From Magnetococcales bacterium (GTDB taxonomy: Bacteria; Pseudomonadota; Magnetococcia; Magnetococcales; JADFYX01), in the NCBI GenBank assembly GCA_015231305.1, contig JADGBW010000010.1:1-49544 (forward strand): a DNA stretch of 49,544 bases. The letters are read 5' to 3'. The notes below the pieces were generated by a model, which had not been told where the DNA came from, searched no databases, and was given only the letters and a program-made list of their open reading frames with translations. Both the position numbers and the translations under genes were made by a program. Positions 9,245 through 18,694 of this stretch are shown here, piece by piece. Each line of letters opens with the position of its first letter. Position 1 is the first letter of the stretch.

Positions 9245-12200
9245 ATGACAAGACTAACATCGGGTTTTACAACAGTTCTGCTGTATCTATTTATTTTTAT
9301 GTCATTACTGTTGCCAGTTAGTGTTAGCCGTGCAGCTGATAAAGTCCGCATTTCCACAGGTCAAGACTTTAGACCTTTCGAGTTTGTTGATGGGCATGGT
9401 AAAGCTGACGGTTTAATAGTAGACATGTGGAAATTATGGTCAAAAAAAACTGGAATTGCCGTAGAGTTTATTCCTACATCCTGGAAAGAAACTCTGGAGA
9501 TGGTAAAAGATGGTAGAGCAGACCTCCATGCTGGATTAAACAAAACTGCCCAAAGACAAAAAATCTTCGACTATGCTGACTCACTACTTAGCACCAACAG
9601 CTATATTTTTTCTCCTGTAGGAGTAGACCTTTCTGGAAGCATAGATGACTTAGCAGGGTTTCGCATAGGGGTGCTTAAGGGTAGTTTAGAAGAGTCTATC
9701 ATTAGAGACAGAATACCTAAAGCAGAGTTGGCCACTTTTGTTAGTATTAGCGAGCTTTACAATGCAATTGAAAAAAAGAAAATACGTCTTTTTGCTGATG
9801 TAGAGCAGACTGGCCTTTTTTTTCTTGGTCAGAAAAATCTAGTCAAAAAATTTCAGTATAATATCTCATCCCCCTTAGAAGGGAATCATTTATATGCAGC
9901 TGTAGCTCTTGGTAATAAAAAACTTTTAAAAAAAGTAAATGATGGGCTACGTAAAATCACACCTAATGAAAGGGCTGCAATTACCAGAAAATGGTTAGAC
10001 CCTATTGAAGGACGTAGTAGTGACACAATGGTTATAACCATGTCACGAAATTACCCGCCTTTTTCACAAATTGATAGTACTGGAAAACCCGCAGGTATGC
10101 TGGTTGATATATGGCAACTATGGGCAAAAAAAGTAAATCGCAAAGTTAAGTTTAAACATAGTAGTTGGGCCGACACCCTCTATGCACTCCACAACGGAGA
10201 AGCTGATATCCATTCTGGTCTGTTTTATAGTAAACAACGGGCTAAACTTATAGACTTTTCAAAACCAATATACGAAATAACCAGCAGCATCTATACCCTT
10301 GTGGGTAATAAGGTTCCTACTGATCTGTATCAACAAAAAGTTGGTGTTGTCTTTGGCTATCTGCAAGAGCAGTTCTTACGTAAAAAATATCCTAAAGCCC
10401 ATGTTATTACCTACCGGGATGATGAGGAGTTGATACAGGCTTTAACCAAAGGAGAGATAAACGCGTTTATTAGTGAAGATAGACCAATTGAAGCTATGTT
10501 GCATAGCATGGGAATGGGAGGCAGCATTGCCAAACAGGGCGAACCTTTACTTAGCAATAAACTTCATTTTGGTGTGCGACGTGGAGAGGTACAAACATTT
10601 AACTTGGTGAAAAAAGGGCTGCAAGCAATTTCACATGAGGAACTTGCAAAAATAGAGGCCCATTGGATACCAGACCCCAAAAACAGATTTTTCAAAAATA
10701 TTAAGGTTATATTGACCAACAAGGAGCAAGACTGGCTGCGAAATAATCCGCAAATTTTGGTTCACAATGAGATGAACTGGCCACCATTTAATTTTAATGA
10801 AAATGGTGTACCAAAAGGGTTCTCTATTGATTATATGAACCTTGTTGCGAAAAAAATTGGTTTAACCATAAAATATTTATCTGGCCCTACATGGGACGAG
10901 TTTTTAAATAAGATAAAAAGTGGCAATTTAGATGTAATGCTAAATATTGTAAAAACATCTGAAAGACAAAAATATCTTAGTTACACATCTTCATATGTTG
11001 CCAATCCTAACTCTATTTTAACCCTTAAAGAGACTCCTTATAATAATTTATCTCAGCTGTATGGCAAAATTATTGCCGTACCAAAGGGTTTTTTCCATGA
11101 AGAAGTATTAAAAAAAGATTATCCACAAATAAAAGTTTTAGCAGTTAAAAATGTGGAAGAAACCATGAAGGCTGTTAGCTTTGGTAAAGCCGACGCAGCC
11201 TTAGGTGAGCTGGCAGTTTTCAATCATCTTATTGCTAAACAGATGATGACCAACCTTGTTGTATCTGGTGAGTTAGAGTTTGGCAACCACGACTATAGCG
11301 AACTAAATATTGCTGTGAGCAAAGACCGCCCTACTCTGCTCTCAATCCTTAAAAAAGGTATGTCTGCTATCACACCAGTAGAGATGCGTATTATTCAACA
11401 AAAATGGTTGGGAAATACCGCCCCACTAAAACAGGCTTCACAACCAATTGGCCTAACCCACGATGAAAAAGCATGGTTACGAAAGCACCCAAAAATAAGA
11501 GTACACAATGAGATGGATTGGGAGCCTTTCAATTTTAATCAAGATGGCGTCCCAAAAGGGTTTTCAATTGATTATATGAACCTGTTAGCCAAACGCCTGG
11601 AAATTAATGTTGAGTATGTTAGCGGTTTTTCGTGGGGAGACTTTATAACACTGTTAAAAGTTAAAGATCTTGATGTTATGCTCAACATCATAAAAACCCC
11701 GAAAAGAGCAGAATTTATCCAATTTACAGAACCATATGTAGACAACCCACCAGTTATTGTGGTGCGTGATGATAACCGTGAAATTGTTGAGTTTGAACAT
11801 CTATTTGGTAAAACAGTTGCTGTCCCAAAAGGCTTTTTCTACCAGGAGATTATTCAAAGAGACTATCCAAAAATTAAACTATTATTGCTTGAGTCTCAGG
11901 TAGAGTGTTTAAAAGCGGTTGCTGTTGGTAAAGCCGACGCAACCATTGGTGGCATTGCCATACAGAATGATCTTATCACTAAACATCTATTGAATAATTT
12001 GCGGATTGTATCTTCACTTCCTGAAAAAAGTTTTGTCAACCACCTTCGCATTGGCGTAAGAGATGATTGGCAAATATTTGCCACCATATTACAAAAAACT
12101 ATGGACTCTATACCGAGTCAAGAGATACGTGAAATAAAACAGAAATGGCTAGGAGAAACTTTGCTGGAAGAAGATGGGCTTCCACGTGTTTCTTTGACCA

Positions 12201-14836
12201 AAGATGAACAAAACTGGCTTAAGGAACACAAAACTATACGTTTAGGTGTGGACCCTGCTTATCCACCCTTTGAATTTTTAACCGAAGGAGGTTCCTATGC
12301 TGGTATGACATCTGAATATGTCAAGTTGGTAAACCAACGTTTGGGAATTGACATGAAAATTGTTTCTGGACTAAGCTGGGAAGAGGTCATCAATGGAGCA
12401 AAAGAAAAAACCATTGATGTATTGCCAGCATCAATGATATCTGCTGAACGACAAAGCTTTCTTAATTTTGTAAAACCCCACTTAACTTTCCCTGTTGTGA
12501 TTTTAACCCGTCAGGATTTCCCCTTAGTAGCAGGAATGGAAGACTTGAACGGCAAAAAAGTAGCATTGAGTAAATCCTACTCTGTGACTGCAAGAATAAA
12601 AGACGACTTCCCAAAGGTAAACCGCTTGTTGGTTGTTAACCCTATGGAAGCCCTAAAAGCTGTTTCTGTAGGCAATGCCGATGCTGCTGTTATGAACCTA
12701 GCTGTGGCTTCAAACCTGATTACCAGGCACAACCTAGTCAATATTAAAGTAGCAGCACCATCTGGCCTGGAAATGCATGGGTTGTCTTTTGCAGTACGTA
12801 AGGATTGGCCTGAACTTGTACCAATATTAGAAAAAACTCTTGCCTCTATAACCCAAGAAGAAGAAAACGCCATTCGTTCTAAATGGATAACAATACGCTA
12901 CGACCACACGGTAGATAGTGCAGCCCTTGTAAAAGTAGCATTGCAGGTTGGTGGCTTAGCTACAATTATTCTGTTGGTTATTATGGTGTGGAACCGTCGT
13001 TTAAAAGTAGCTAAAGAAGAAGCAGAAGCTGCAACCCATGCTAAGTCAGACTTTGTTGCAGTGGTTAGCCATGAGGTGCGTACCCCCATGAACGGTGTAC
13101 TTGGTATGACTCGGTTAATTTTGGAAACCCAGTTAAACAAAGAACAGAGAGAATTTGCCAAAAGTATTTTAGATTCTGGAGAGGCCCTTTTGATCATTCT
13201 CAATGATCTACTAGATATCTCAAAACTTGACGCTGGTAAACTTGAACTAGAGAGTACTCCCTTCTTACCTAGATCATTGGTAGAAGATTCTGTAAGGATA
13301 ATGAACGCTAATGCCTTGGAAAAAGGTTTGGCAATGAACTGGGAAATAGACCCCAAAGTTCCTGAAGCACTTATTGGCGATGGCAACCGATTGCGACAAA
13401 TACTTTTCAACTTATTGAGCAATGCAATTAAGTTTACTAAAGAAGGGTCTATCACAATTAAACTATCTGGTGATATGGATAGAAGTATTGAAAACAATGA
13501 AGAAAAATTTAACCTAAAATTATCAGTTACCGATACAGGAATTGGTATACCAGAAGAGACCGCTAAAAGGCTTTTTTCTCCATATGTACAGGCCGATGCT
13601 GGTGTTGCACGAAAATATGGGGGAACCGGACTAGGGCTATCAATTTGTAAAAATTTGGTCGCTCTAATGGGTGGTGAAATAGAGCTATATAGCAAAATAA
13701 ACTCAGGTAGCAGCTTTAGCTTAAGCGTACCATTTATAGTAACTACAGCAAAACAGGCTGGCCTTGCTGCCGCTCCTCTTTACGGTGCTGGGGTTTCAGC
13801 CAAAAAAACCAAACTTAAACTACTATTGATGGAAGATAACCTTATTAACCGTAAGGTAGTTTTAGGTATGGTAGGAAGACTAGGCCATGAAGTAACCATG
13901 GCAGAAAACGGTCAAGAAGGGCTAGACCGCCTCACTGACTCTGGCCCTTTCCATGCTATATTAATGGATCGTCACATGCCTGTAATGAACGGTATAGTTG
14001 CTACAAAAACAGTTAGAGCAATGGACCCTCCGTTATCTGCCATTCCTATTATCGGTTTAACTGCTGCTGTTACACAATTAGAGTTAAAAACCTGTCTTGA
14101 CTCAGGCATGAACAGTGTTGTTACCAAACCTATAGACCCAAACCTACTTAAAGCTGCTTTGGATCAAGTAATTGCCGATGGCGGTGGCGATGTGTTAGAA
14201 AATGCTGAAGAGCTACAAGAAACCCCACAACTTATACAAACAGACCCAGACGATGAAGATGCCCCTATTCTTGATAGTGAAGTTTTAGAGCAACTTCGCC
14301 AAGACTGTGGAGATGAAATTGTTGGGGAGTTTGCCGATGACTTCCGCAAAATAGGTAGGCAAAATGTTGATGACTTTCACCAAGCCAGTAAAGTTGACGA
14401 TCAAGAGAAAATGATACGTAAATCTCATGACCTAAAAGGTAGCGCAGCTACTATGGGTATGAGCAGACTAGCAAGGCTATGTCGTAAAATAGAGTTAGCT
14501 TGTAAAGATTCTCAACTTGATGAAGCTCGCAACTTGGCAAAAGGGCTAGAGACTGCCCTAAGCCAAGCATTGCAAGCTCTATCAATTGCTGAAGGTGGTG
14601 TTGTAAATCCTAAAGATATTGCTAGAAAAGAGTTTTTGACTCGTACAGCCCATGACCTACGCAATGACCTTAATGTTATTCTTAGTAACATAGTATTGAT
14701 GCAAGAAGATGGACAAGAGGCAGAAGAGTTCTTACCTCAATTGTTAGAACACAGCAACGTAATGCAAGAGGCATCCAATGATCTAAACAGAAAGATAACA
14801 CAGATGATAAAGACTCTTCACCAAATTGGGGAGTAA
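9245..14836 (+). CDS. Giant hybrid histidine kinase with five tandem periplasmic binding domains
   Basis: This 1863-residue sensor is organised like BvgS/EvgS but larger. A signal peptide or anchor (about 1-30) is followed by five SBP_bac_3 (Venus-flytrap) domains at about 33-258, 260-475, 492-724, 740-970 and 987-1215; most end in the repeat R/QKWL. Domains 3 and 4 are close copies, both with VHNEM, NFN and GVPKGFSIDYMNL. A membrane helix (about 1228-1250) precedes a HisKA domain with the phospho-accepting His1276 (SHEVRTPMNG) and a HATPase domain with N-box LLSNAIKF, DTGIGIP and GGTGLGLS. A receiver domain with Asp1575 and an HPt domain with His1728 (HDLKGSA) complete a four-step phosphorelay. 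The last 70 residues (1793-1863) resemble a second H-box helix pair (AHDLRNDLNVI, His1803) with no ATPase domain. It probably senses amino acids or similar solutes and signals to the regulator that starts five bases after its stop. Confidence 0.94.
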   Translation: MTRLTSGFTTVLLYLFIFMSLLLPVSVSRAADKVRISTGQDFRPFEFVDGHGKADGLIVDMWKLWSKKTGIAVEFIPTSWKETLEMVKDGRADLHAGLNKTAQRQKIFDYADSLLSTNSYIFSPVGVDLSGSIDDLAGFRIGVLKGSLEESIIRDRIPKAELATFVSISELYNAIEKKKIRLFADVEQTGLFFLGQKNLVKKFQYNISSPLEGNHLYAAVALGNKKLLKKVNDGLRKITPNERAAITRKWLDPIEGRSSDTMVITMSRNYPPFSQIDSTGKPAGMLVDIWQLWAKKVNRKVKFKHSSWADTLYALHNGEADIHSGLFYSKQRAKLIDFSKPIYEITSSIYTLVGNKVPTDLYQQKVGVVFGYLQEQFLRKKYPKAHVITYRDDEELIQALTKGEINAFISEDRPIEAMLHSMGMGGSIAKQGEPLLSNKLHFGVRRGEVQTFNLVKKGLQAISHEELAKIEAHWIPDPKNRFFKNIKVILTNKEQDWLRNNPQILVHNEMNWPPFNFNENGVPKGFSIDYMNLVAKKIGLTIKYLSGPTWDEFLNKIKSGNLDVMLNIVKTSERQKYLSYTSSYVANPNSILTLKETPYNNLSQLYGKIIAVPKGFFHEEVLKKDYPQIKVLAVKNVEETMKAVSFGKADAALGELAVFNHLIAKQMMTNLVVSGELEFGNHDYSELNIAVSKDRPTLLSILKKGMSAITPVEMRIIQQKWLGNTAPLKQASQPIGLTHDEKAWLRKHPKIRVHNEMDWEPFNFNQDGVPKGFSIDYMNLLAKRLEINVEYVSGFSWGDFITLLKVKDLDVMLNIIKTPKRAEFIQFTEPYVDNPPVIVVRDDNREIVEFEHLFGKTVAVPKGFFYQEIIQRDYPKIKLLLLESQVECLKAVAVGKADATIGGIAIQNDLITKHLLNNLRIVSSLPEKSFVNHLRIGVRDDWQIFATILQKTMDSIPSQEIREIKQKWLGETLLEEDGLPRVSLTKDEQNWLKEHKTIRLGVDPAYPPFEFLTEGGSYAGMTSEYVKLVNQRLGIDMKIVSGLSWEEVINGAKEKTIDVLPASMISAERQSFLNFVKPHLTFPVVILTRQDFPLVAGMEDLNGKKVALSKSYSVTARIKDDFPKVNRLLVVNPMEALKAVSVGNADAAVMNLAVASNLITRHNLVNIKVAAPSGLEMHGLSFAVRKDWPELVPILEKTLASITQEEENAIRSKWITIRYDHTVDSAALVKVALQVGGLATIILLVIMVWNRRLKVAKEEAEAATHAKSDFVAVVSHEVRTPMNGVLGMTRLILETQLNKEQREFAKSILDSGEALLIILNDLLDISKLDAGKLELESTPFLPRSLVEDSVRIMNANALEKGLAMNWEIDPKVPEALIGDGNRLRQILFNLLSNAIKFTKEGSITIKLSGDMDRSIENNEEKFNLKLSVTDTGIGIPEETAKRLFSPYVQADAGVARKYGGTGLGLSICKNLVALMGGEIELYSKINSGSSFSLSVPFIVTTAKQAGLAAAPLYGAGVSAKKTKLKLLLMEDNLINRKVVLGMVGRLGHEVTMAENGQEGLDRLTDSGPFHAILMDRHMPVMNGIVATKTVRAMDPPLSAIPIIGLTAAVTQLELKTCLDSGMNSVVTKPIDPNLLKAALDQVIADGGGDVLENAEELQETPQLIQTDPDDEDAPILDSEVLEQLRQDCGDEIVGEFADDFRKIGRQNVDDFHQASKVDDQEKMIRKSHDLKGSAATMGMSRLARLCRKIELACKDSQLDEARNLAKGLETALSQALQALSIAEGGVVNPKDIARKEFLTRTAHDLRNDLNVILSNIVLMQEDGQEAEEFLPQLLEHSNVMQEASNDLNRKITQMIKTLHQIGE

Positions 14837-14841
14837 TAAAC

Positions 14842-15528
14842 ATGACTAACCAGAACAAAATACTCATAGTCGAAGATGATAAAAAGTTCTCTAACTTTGT
14901 TGTGAAATACTTAACTAAAAATGGTTATCAGGTTGATACAGCTGGTACAGCCAATGAGATGTTTAAAAAAGTTGATAAACAATCATATGACTGTCTTATT
15001 ATAGATTTAACCTTACCAGATGAGGATGGCATAGTTATAACTCGTAAATTACGAGCCAGATCTCAGGTAGGAGTTCTAGTTTTAACTGCCAGAGAAGAGA
15101 TGGAAGACCGTTTGGCCTGTTTTGATGTAGGAGCTGACGATTATGTCACTAAACCAGTAGACCCTAGAGAGTTATTAGTGAGAGTACGAGCGGTTATCAG
15201 ACGGACATCTGATCCAACACAAAGTGCTGATATTATCCCTTTAGGCCCCCTCCATCTAGACCATGCCCGTCACGAGGCTATACATGAAGACGGTAGCGCA
15301 ATAAGCTTTACTCCAGCAGAGTTTACCCTACTATGGACCTTGGCCAGTGCTGATGGCAGGCTTTTTACGCGCAAGGCTTTGGTAGATGCAATTTCTACAG
15401 GAGAAGGACCAGTTTCCTTTAGAGCTATAGATATTTTAGTAAGCAGAATTAGAAAAAAACTTGCCAAAGATGTTATTATTACTGTTCCTAATAATGGGTA
15501 CAAATGTGGCTGGCGAACAGGAAGTTAG
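14842..15528 (+). CDS. OmpR/PhoB-family response regulator
   Basis: This is a 228-residue regulator. Residues 1-120 form a receiver domain with acidic residues Glu11-Asp12-Asp13, phosphorylation site Asp55 (IIDLTLPDEDG) and the conserved Lys in YVTKPVDP. Residues about 135-225 form a winged-helix DNA-binding domain (FTPAEFTLLWTLA, FRAIDILVSRIRKKL, NNGYKC) of the OmpR type, though diverged at the C-terminal wing. It begins five bases after the stop of the giant hybrid kinase and has GGGGAG as ribosome-binding site. The two are almost certainly translated from one message and form a phosphorelay pair. Target genes are unknown. Confidence 0.92.
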   Translation: MTNQNKILIVEDDKKFSNFVVKYLTKNGYQVDTAGTANEMFKKVDKQSYDCLIIDLTLPDEDGIVITRKLRARSQVGVLVLTAREEMEDRLACFDVGADDYVTKPVDPRELLVRVRAVIRRTSDPTQSADIIPLGPLHLDHARHEAIHEDGSAISFTPAEFTLLWTLASADGRLFTRKALVDAISTGEGPVSFRAIDILVSRIRKKLAKDVIITVPNNGYKCGWRTGS

Positions 15529-15775
15529 AAATTAAATATATTAATAATTTATATGCCAAGCTTAACTAGTTTAAATATAAATTATGAAGAATTATTTAAG
15601 CAAAAAAAATTGTCCATTTTTTATGATACATAACAACCTGACATAGTTATCATTTTATTAACGCAACTTAAATACCATTTATAATTTTTAGATTATTGTG
15701 TATTATTAGTTTGAAAGTTATATCTTTTCCTTAACAGCACTGTTATTTAGGGTTTTATACGGAGAAAAAACAGTT

Positions 15776-16576
15776 ATGAATAAGAACGGGACAGACACAG
15801 ATACTGATGCAAGTATCCTGGTGGTTGACGATAATATTATGTCCCGCAAGGTACTGCAACATAGGCTAAAACCCAGTGGCTTTCCGGTTGTACTTGCTAG
15901 TTCCGGGGCTGAAGCTTTGCAAATTGTGGAGAGTGAACCCATCAGCCTTGTATTACTAGATATGTTAATGGATGAGATGAGTGGTATAGAAGTGCTGCAA
16001 CAGCTAAAAAGCAACCCTGAATTTCAACATATTCCTGTGGTGATTGTATCTAGTCTAGAATCAGTAGATGAAGCTACAAAATGTATTGATGCAGGTGCAA
16101 GCGACTTTTTATCCAAACCTGTACCATCTGCAATTCTACTAGAAGTTGTCACAGATATACTTGGCTTCCACCCTAATGGAGAAGTTGACCCATCTGTTGT
16201 AAAAAATGTCTCAAATATCCACTTGGATGATCTACCCATATTAGACCCCTCTTTCATAACCAAAATGCTAAGCGACTATGGAAAAACAACCACCACAGAT
16301 TTTATTACACGCTTTCAAGGTTTTGCCTTAAATCAAAAAGATACAATTTTAACTGCTGCTAGAAATAACGACACAGTCCAATGGCGAGGTCAGGTTAATA
16401 ATTTAAAAGGTGGAGCCAGAAGCTTGGGGCTTGCTAAGCTGGCAGGAGCCTGCCGAGAAATAGAATGTGCATTTATTGATGATGATAAAGAAACTGCAAA
16501 CAAAGCAACCCATGAACTAGAAACCTACCTGCCAGAGGCATTAAAAGCGCTTAAAGAATTTGCTGTGACTATCTAA
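15776..16576 (+). CDS. Receiver-domain protein with a degenerate HPt domain (no phospho-accepting His)
   Basis: This is a 266-residue soluble protein. Residues about 12-130 are a receiver domain with Asp19-Asp20 and phosphorylation site Asp62 (LLDMLMDEMSG), and the Lys of FLSKPV. Residues about 150-265 form a helical bundle like an HPt domain: NNLKGGARSLGLAKLAGACREIE matches the HPt core, interrupted here only by my line-up, but the position that should be His is Asn208. It therefore should not accept phosphate there. GGAGA lies about ten bases before the ATG. It is 247 bases after the OmpR-type regulator on the same strand and may act as a phosphate sink or docking partner for the neighbouring phosphorelay. 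Confidence 0.88.
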   Translation: MNKNGTDTDTDASILVVDDNIMSRKVLQHRLKPSGFPVVLASSGAEALQIVESEPISLVLLDMLMDEMSGIEVLQQLKSNPEFQHIPVVIVSSLESVDEATKCIDAGASDFLSKPVPSAILLEVVTDILGFHPNGEVDPSVVKNVSNIHLDDLPILDPSFITKMLSDYGKTTTTDFITRFQGFALNQKDTILTAARNNDTVQWRGQVNNLKGGARSLGLAKLAGACREIECAFIDDDKETANKATHELETYLPEALKALKEFAVTI

Positions 16577-16673
16577 AAGAGTATAAATAGATACTGATAG
16601 CAAAAAATTCCGTAATCTAATATAATAGATATAAATATTTCAATAAATACCTGTTACATTTTTTGGAATGTGT

Positions 16674-17747
16674 TTATCCGTTCTGTTTATTCCAGGGATA
16701 TTTTTTTACCCAGTTGTTAAAAGTGGTTGGGTTGTTCAACCCTAATAGCCTGGTGGCCTCCGCCTTATTGCCCCCAGATTCTCGCATGGCTTTATTAAAA
16801 TAGTGGTCAGCTACTTTTGTCAGAATACTGGTTAGTCTAAAATCTCTATTTAAGGTATGACCTAGAATTTCTGCAGAGCTATCTTCTATTACCGGAAAAA
16901 GAGCCCCTTGAATATCCTTGGCTTTAATTACTGTGCCATCACTTAACAGCATAGCGCGTAATAATGTATTATTTAATTCTCTTATATTTCCAGGCCATGA
17001 GTGTTGATGAAGCAACCTTAAAGCATGGTCAGATATTTCTCTCTTTTTTGAACTATCAAGCTTTTTTGTATTTATAATTTGACCAACCCCTTCTAAAAAG
17101 CACGAAACCAATTTTTCAAGGTCATCAGGACGCTCTCTTAAAGGTGGAATAAGAAGCATGGCAACAACAAGACGGTGAAAAAGATCGTTACGAAAACGGC
17201 CTTCATATACTTCGTGTAGTAGATTGCGATTGGTGGCAGATATAATACGAAAATCAACAGTTTGAGAACGGACAGAACCAACAGCAGTAACCTTGCTGTC
17301 TTGAATAACTCGCAAAAGTTTAACCTGTGTTGATAGTGGTAACTCTCCTATCTCATCAAGAAATAGAGTGCCTTGGTGAGACTCAGCTATATAACCTTTT
17401 CTAGCAGTTATGGCTCCTGTAAAAGCTCCTCTTTCATGCCCAAAAAGTTCTGCTTCTACAAGGTTTTCTGGTATTGCGCCACAATTTACGCAAATAAATG
17501 GACCGTTTTTTCTTGATGAAGTTTGATGAATAATACGTGCCAGCACATCTTTACCAGTGCCAGACTCCCCCTGCAACAAAATAGGCAACTCCATAACAGC
17601 AACACGTCGTAGTTGTTGCAACAGTTTTTGCATCACTTCAGATTGAAAAATTAAATCAGGATACTGTACCAGTTCTGCATCTATATTTTTGTCATTGTTT
17701 AACCCAGAATTTGCCCCACTTTTTTTCCTCTTATTTTTGTCAGCCAT
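16674..17747 (-). CDS. Sigma-54-dependent transcription activator without a sensor domain
   Basis: This is a 357-residue bacterial enhancer-binding protein. It starts with about 28 polar, lysine-rich residues and then goes straight into the AAA+ domain: Walker A GESGTGKD (60-67), the sigma-54 contact loop GAFTGA (107-112), and Walker B with LFLDEIGEL (about 127-135). A Fis-type helix-turn-helix lies at the C-terminus (about 318-350, NKAEATRLLGL). The usual receiver, GAF or PAS domain at the N-terminus is missing, as in PspF, so activity must be controlled by another protein or by expression. AAGGT sits about seven bases before the ATG. It is convergent with the REC/HPt-like gene and followed upstream by a bacteriohemerythrin gene on the same strand. 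Confidence 0.93.
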   Translation of the reverse strand: MADKNKRKKSGANSGLNNDKNIDAELVQYPDLIFQSEVMQKLLQQLRRVAVMELPILLQGESGTGKDVLARIIHQTSSRKNGPFICVNCGAIPENLVEAELFGHERGAFTGAITARKGYIAESHQGTLFLDEIGELPLSTQVKLLRVIQDSKVTAVGSVRSQTVDFRIISATNRNLLHEVYEGRFRNDLFHRLVVAMLLIPPLRERPDDLEKLVSCFLEGVGQIINTKKLDSSKKREISDHALRLLHQHSWPGNIRELNNTLLRAMLLSDGTVIKAKDIQGALFPVIEDSSAEILGHTLNRDFRLTSILTKVADHYFNKAMRESGGNKAEATRLLGLNNPTTFNNWVKKYPWNKQNG

Positions 17748-17876
17748 TATTTTTTACCTTATAGCCAGAAACAAAACAGTTTTTGGGGATTATCAAATTA
17801 AAAAATTTAAACAATATCTAAATTAAGATTCTGGAATTATTATCCATCCATTAACTGCTAATTACTGATTTTAAAG

Positions 17877-18413
17877 TTATGGCTTATAGAATGTAGCAAT
17901 TTTAGCATCTTCACGGTTGATATGATCAAAGAGCCATTTATAAACTAGAAAAAATAGATCATTAACTAAATGGCTATTACTTTCTTGGATTTTATTGCGG
18001 ATTTCAAGAAATTTTGCAAGAAACTCTTTATGTATTTTAGCATGATTATCAGATTCAGGATAACCAATATACACCATATAATTCTCTTCTTCTTGAAAGT
18101 GTTTTACGGTGTATTCTGTTAGACCATCCAGAGTTATTTTTAATAAGGCATCCTCTTTAAGAGTAGGCCCATTTAATCGAATACCGACCATAACCTTATA
18201 TAAGTTGCATAGATGCCTGACCAAAGTTTCGTGCTGCCGATCAATTGCATTTAAACCTATTCTTTGCAGGCGAGAAAATAATTGTAACTCTATCTCTTCA
18301 TGGGCTGACTGAGTTTTTTCTTGAGAACCATCTATACTTGCTGCGGCATCATCCAACAGTTCCAAAATAGATTTTTCTCTCTTTTTACTAAGTTTATTTT
18401 CTTCAGTATTCAT
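17877..18413 (-). CDS. Bacteriohemerythrin with N-terminal extension
   Basis: This is a 178-residue cytoplasmic protein. About 45 polar N-terminal residues precede a hemerythrin domain (about 50-176). The di-iron ligands are visible: His in DRQHETL, His and Glu in VKHFQEEENYM, two His in DNHAKIH, and His plus Asp in FDHINREDAKI. Such proteins bind oxygen reversibly and may store or deliver it or protect against NO. The gene lies 129 bases upstream of the sigma-54 activator gene on the same strand and could be cotranscribed with it. Its upstream region is the long structured non-coding interval containing a Pho-type promoter pointing in this direction. Confidence 0.91.
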   Translation of the reverse strand: MNTEENKLSKKREKSILELLDDAAASIDGSQEKTQSAHEEIELQLFSRLQRIGLNAIDRQHETLVRHLCNLYKVMVGIRLNGPTLKEDALLKITLDGLTEYTVKHFQEEENYMVYIGYPESDNHAKIHKEFLAKFLEIRNKIQESNSHLVNDLFFLVYKWLFDHINREDAKIATFYKP

Positions 18414-18484
18414 ATTTAAAATTCTTATAAAGTAATTTAAATTAATTAAAAAAAAATTGTATTTTTTCTAATCCATTAATCAGC

Positions 18485-18524
18485 GAAACGACAGTTGGTT
18501 ATTTGTGACAACAGCTGAAGTTTC
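18485..18524. repeat. Small GAAAC/GTTTC inverted repeat
   Basis: GAAAC at 18485-18489 pairs with GTTTC at 18520-18524, and the inner CAGTTG faces CAAC. The layout, GAAAC followed by CAGTTG, repeats the outer arm of the large hairpin at 18695 and suggests relatedness. Confidence 0.4.
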
Positions 18525-18694
18525 AAGGTTAAACTTGCAACGCTAAATCTACTTAACAAAGATAACTATAAAAAGTTTTTTTTTCAGATTATTAGTTTTT
18601 TATGTATTTACCATCTTTTATTTAGATTAAGTCAACTGCTATTAAAAAGAAATTTTTACAAACTTTGCTTCAGCAGATCATTTTTACATTTTAT

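Noticed and set aside
12898-13695. 265-residue minus-strand frame inside the hybrid kinase gene
   Set aside because: It lies opposite the HisKA and HATPase domains, is serine-rich without motifs, and is a shadow of the kinase reading frame.
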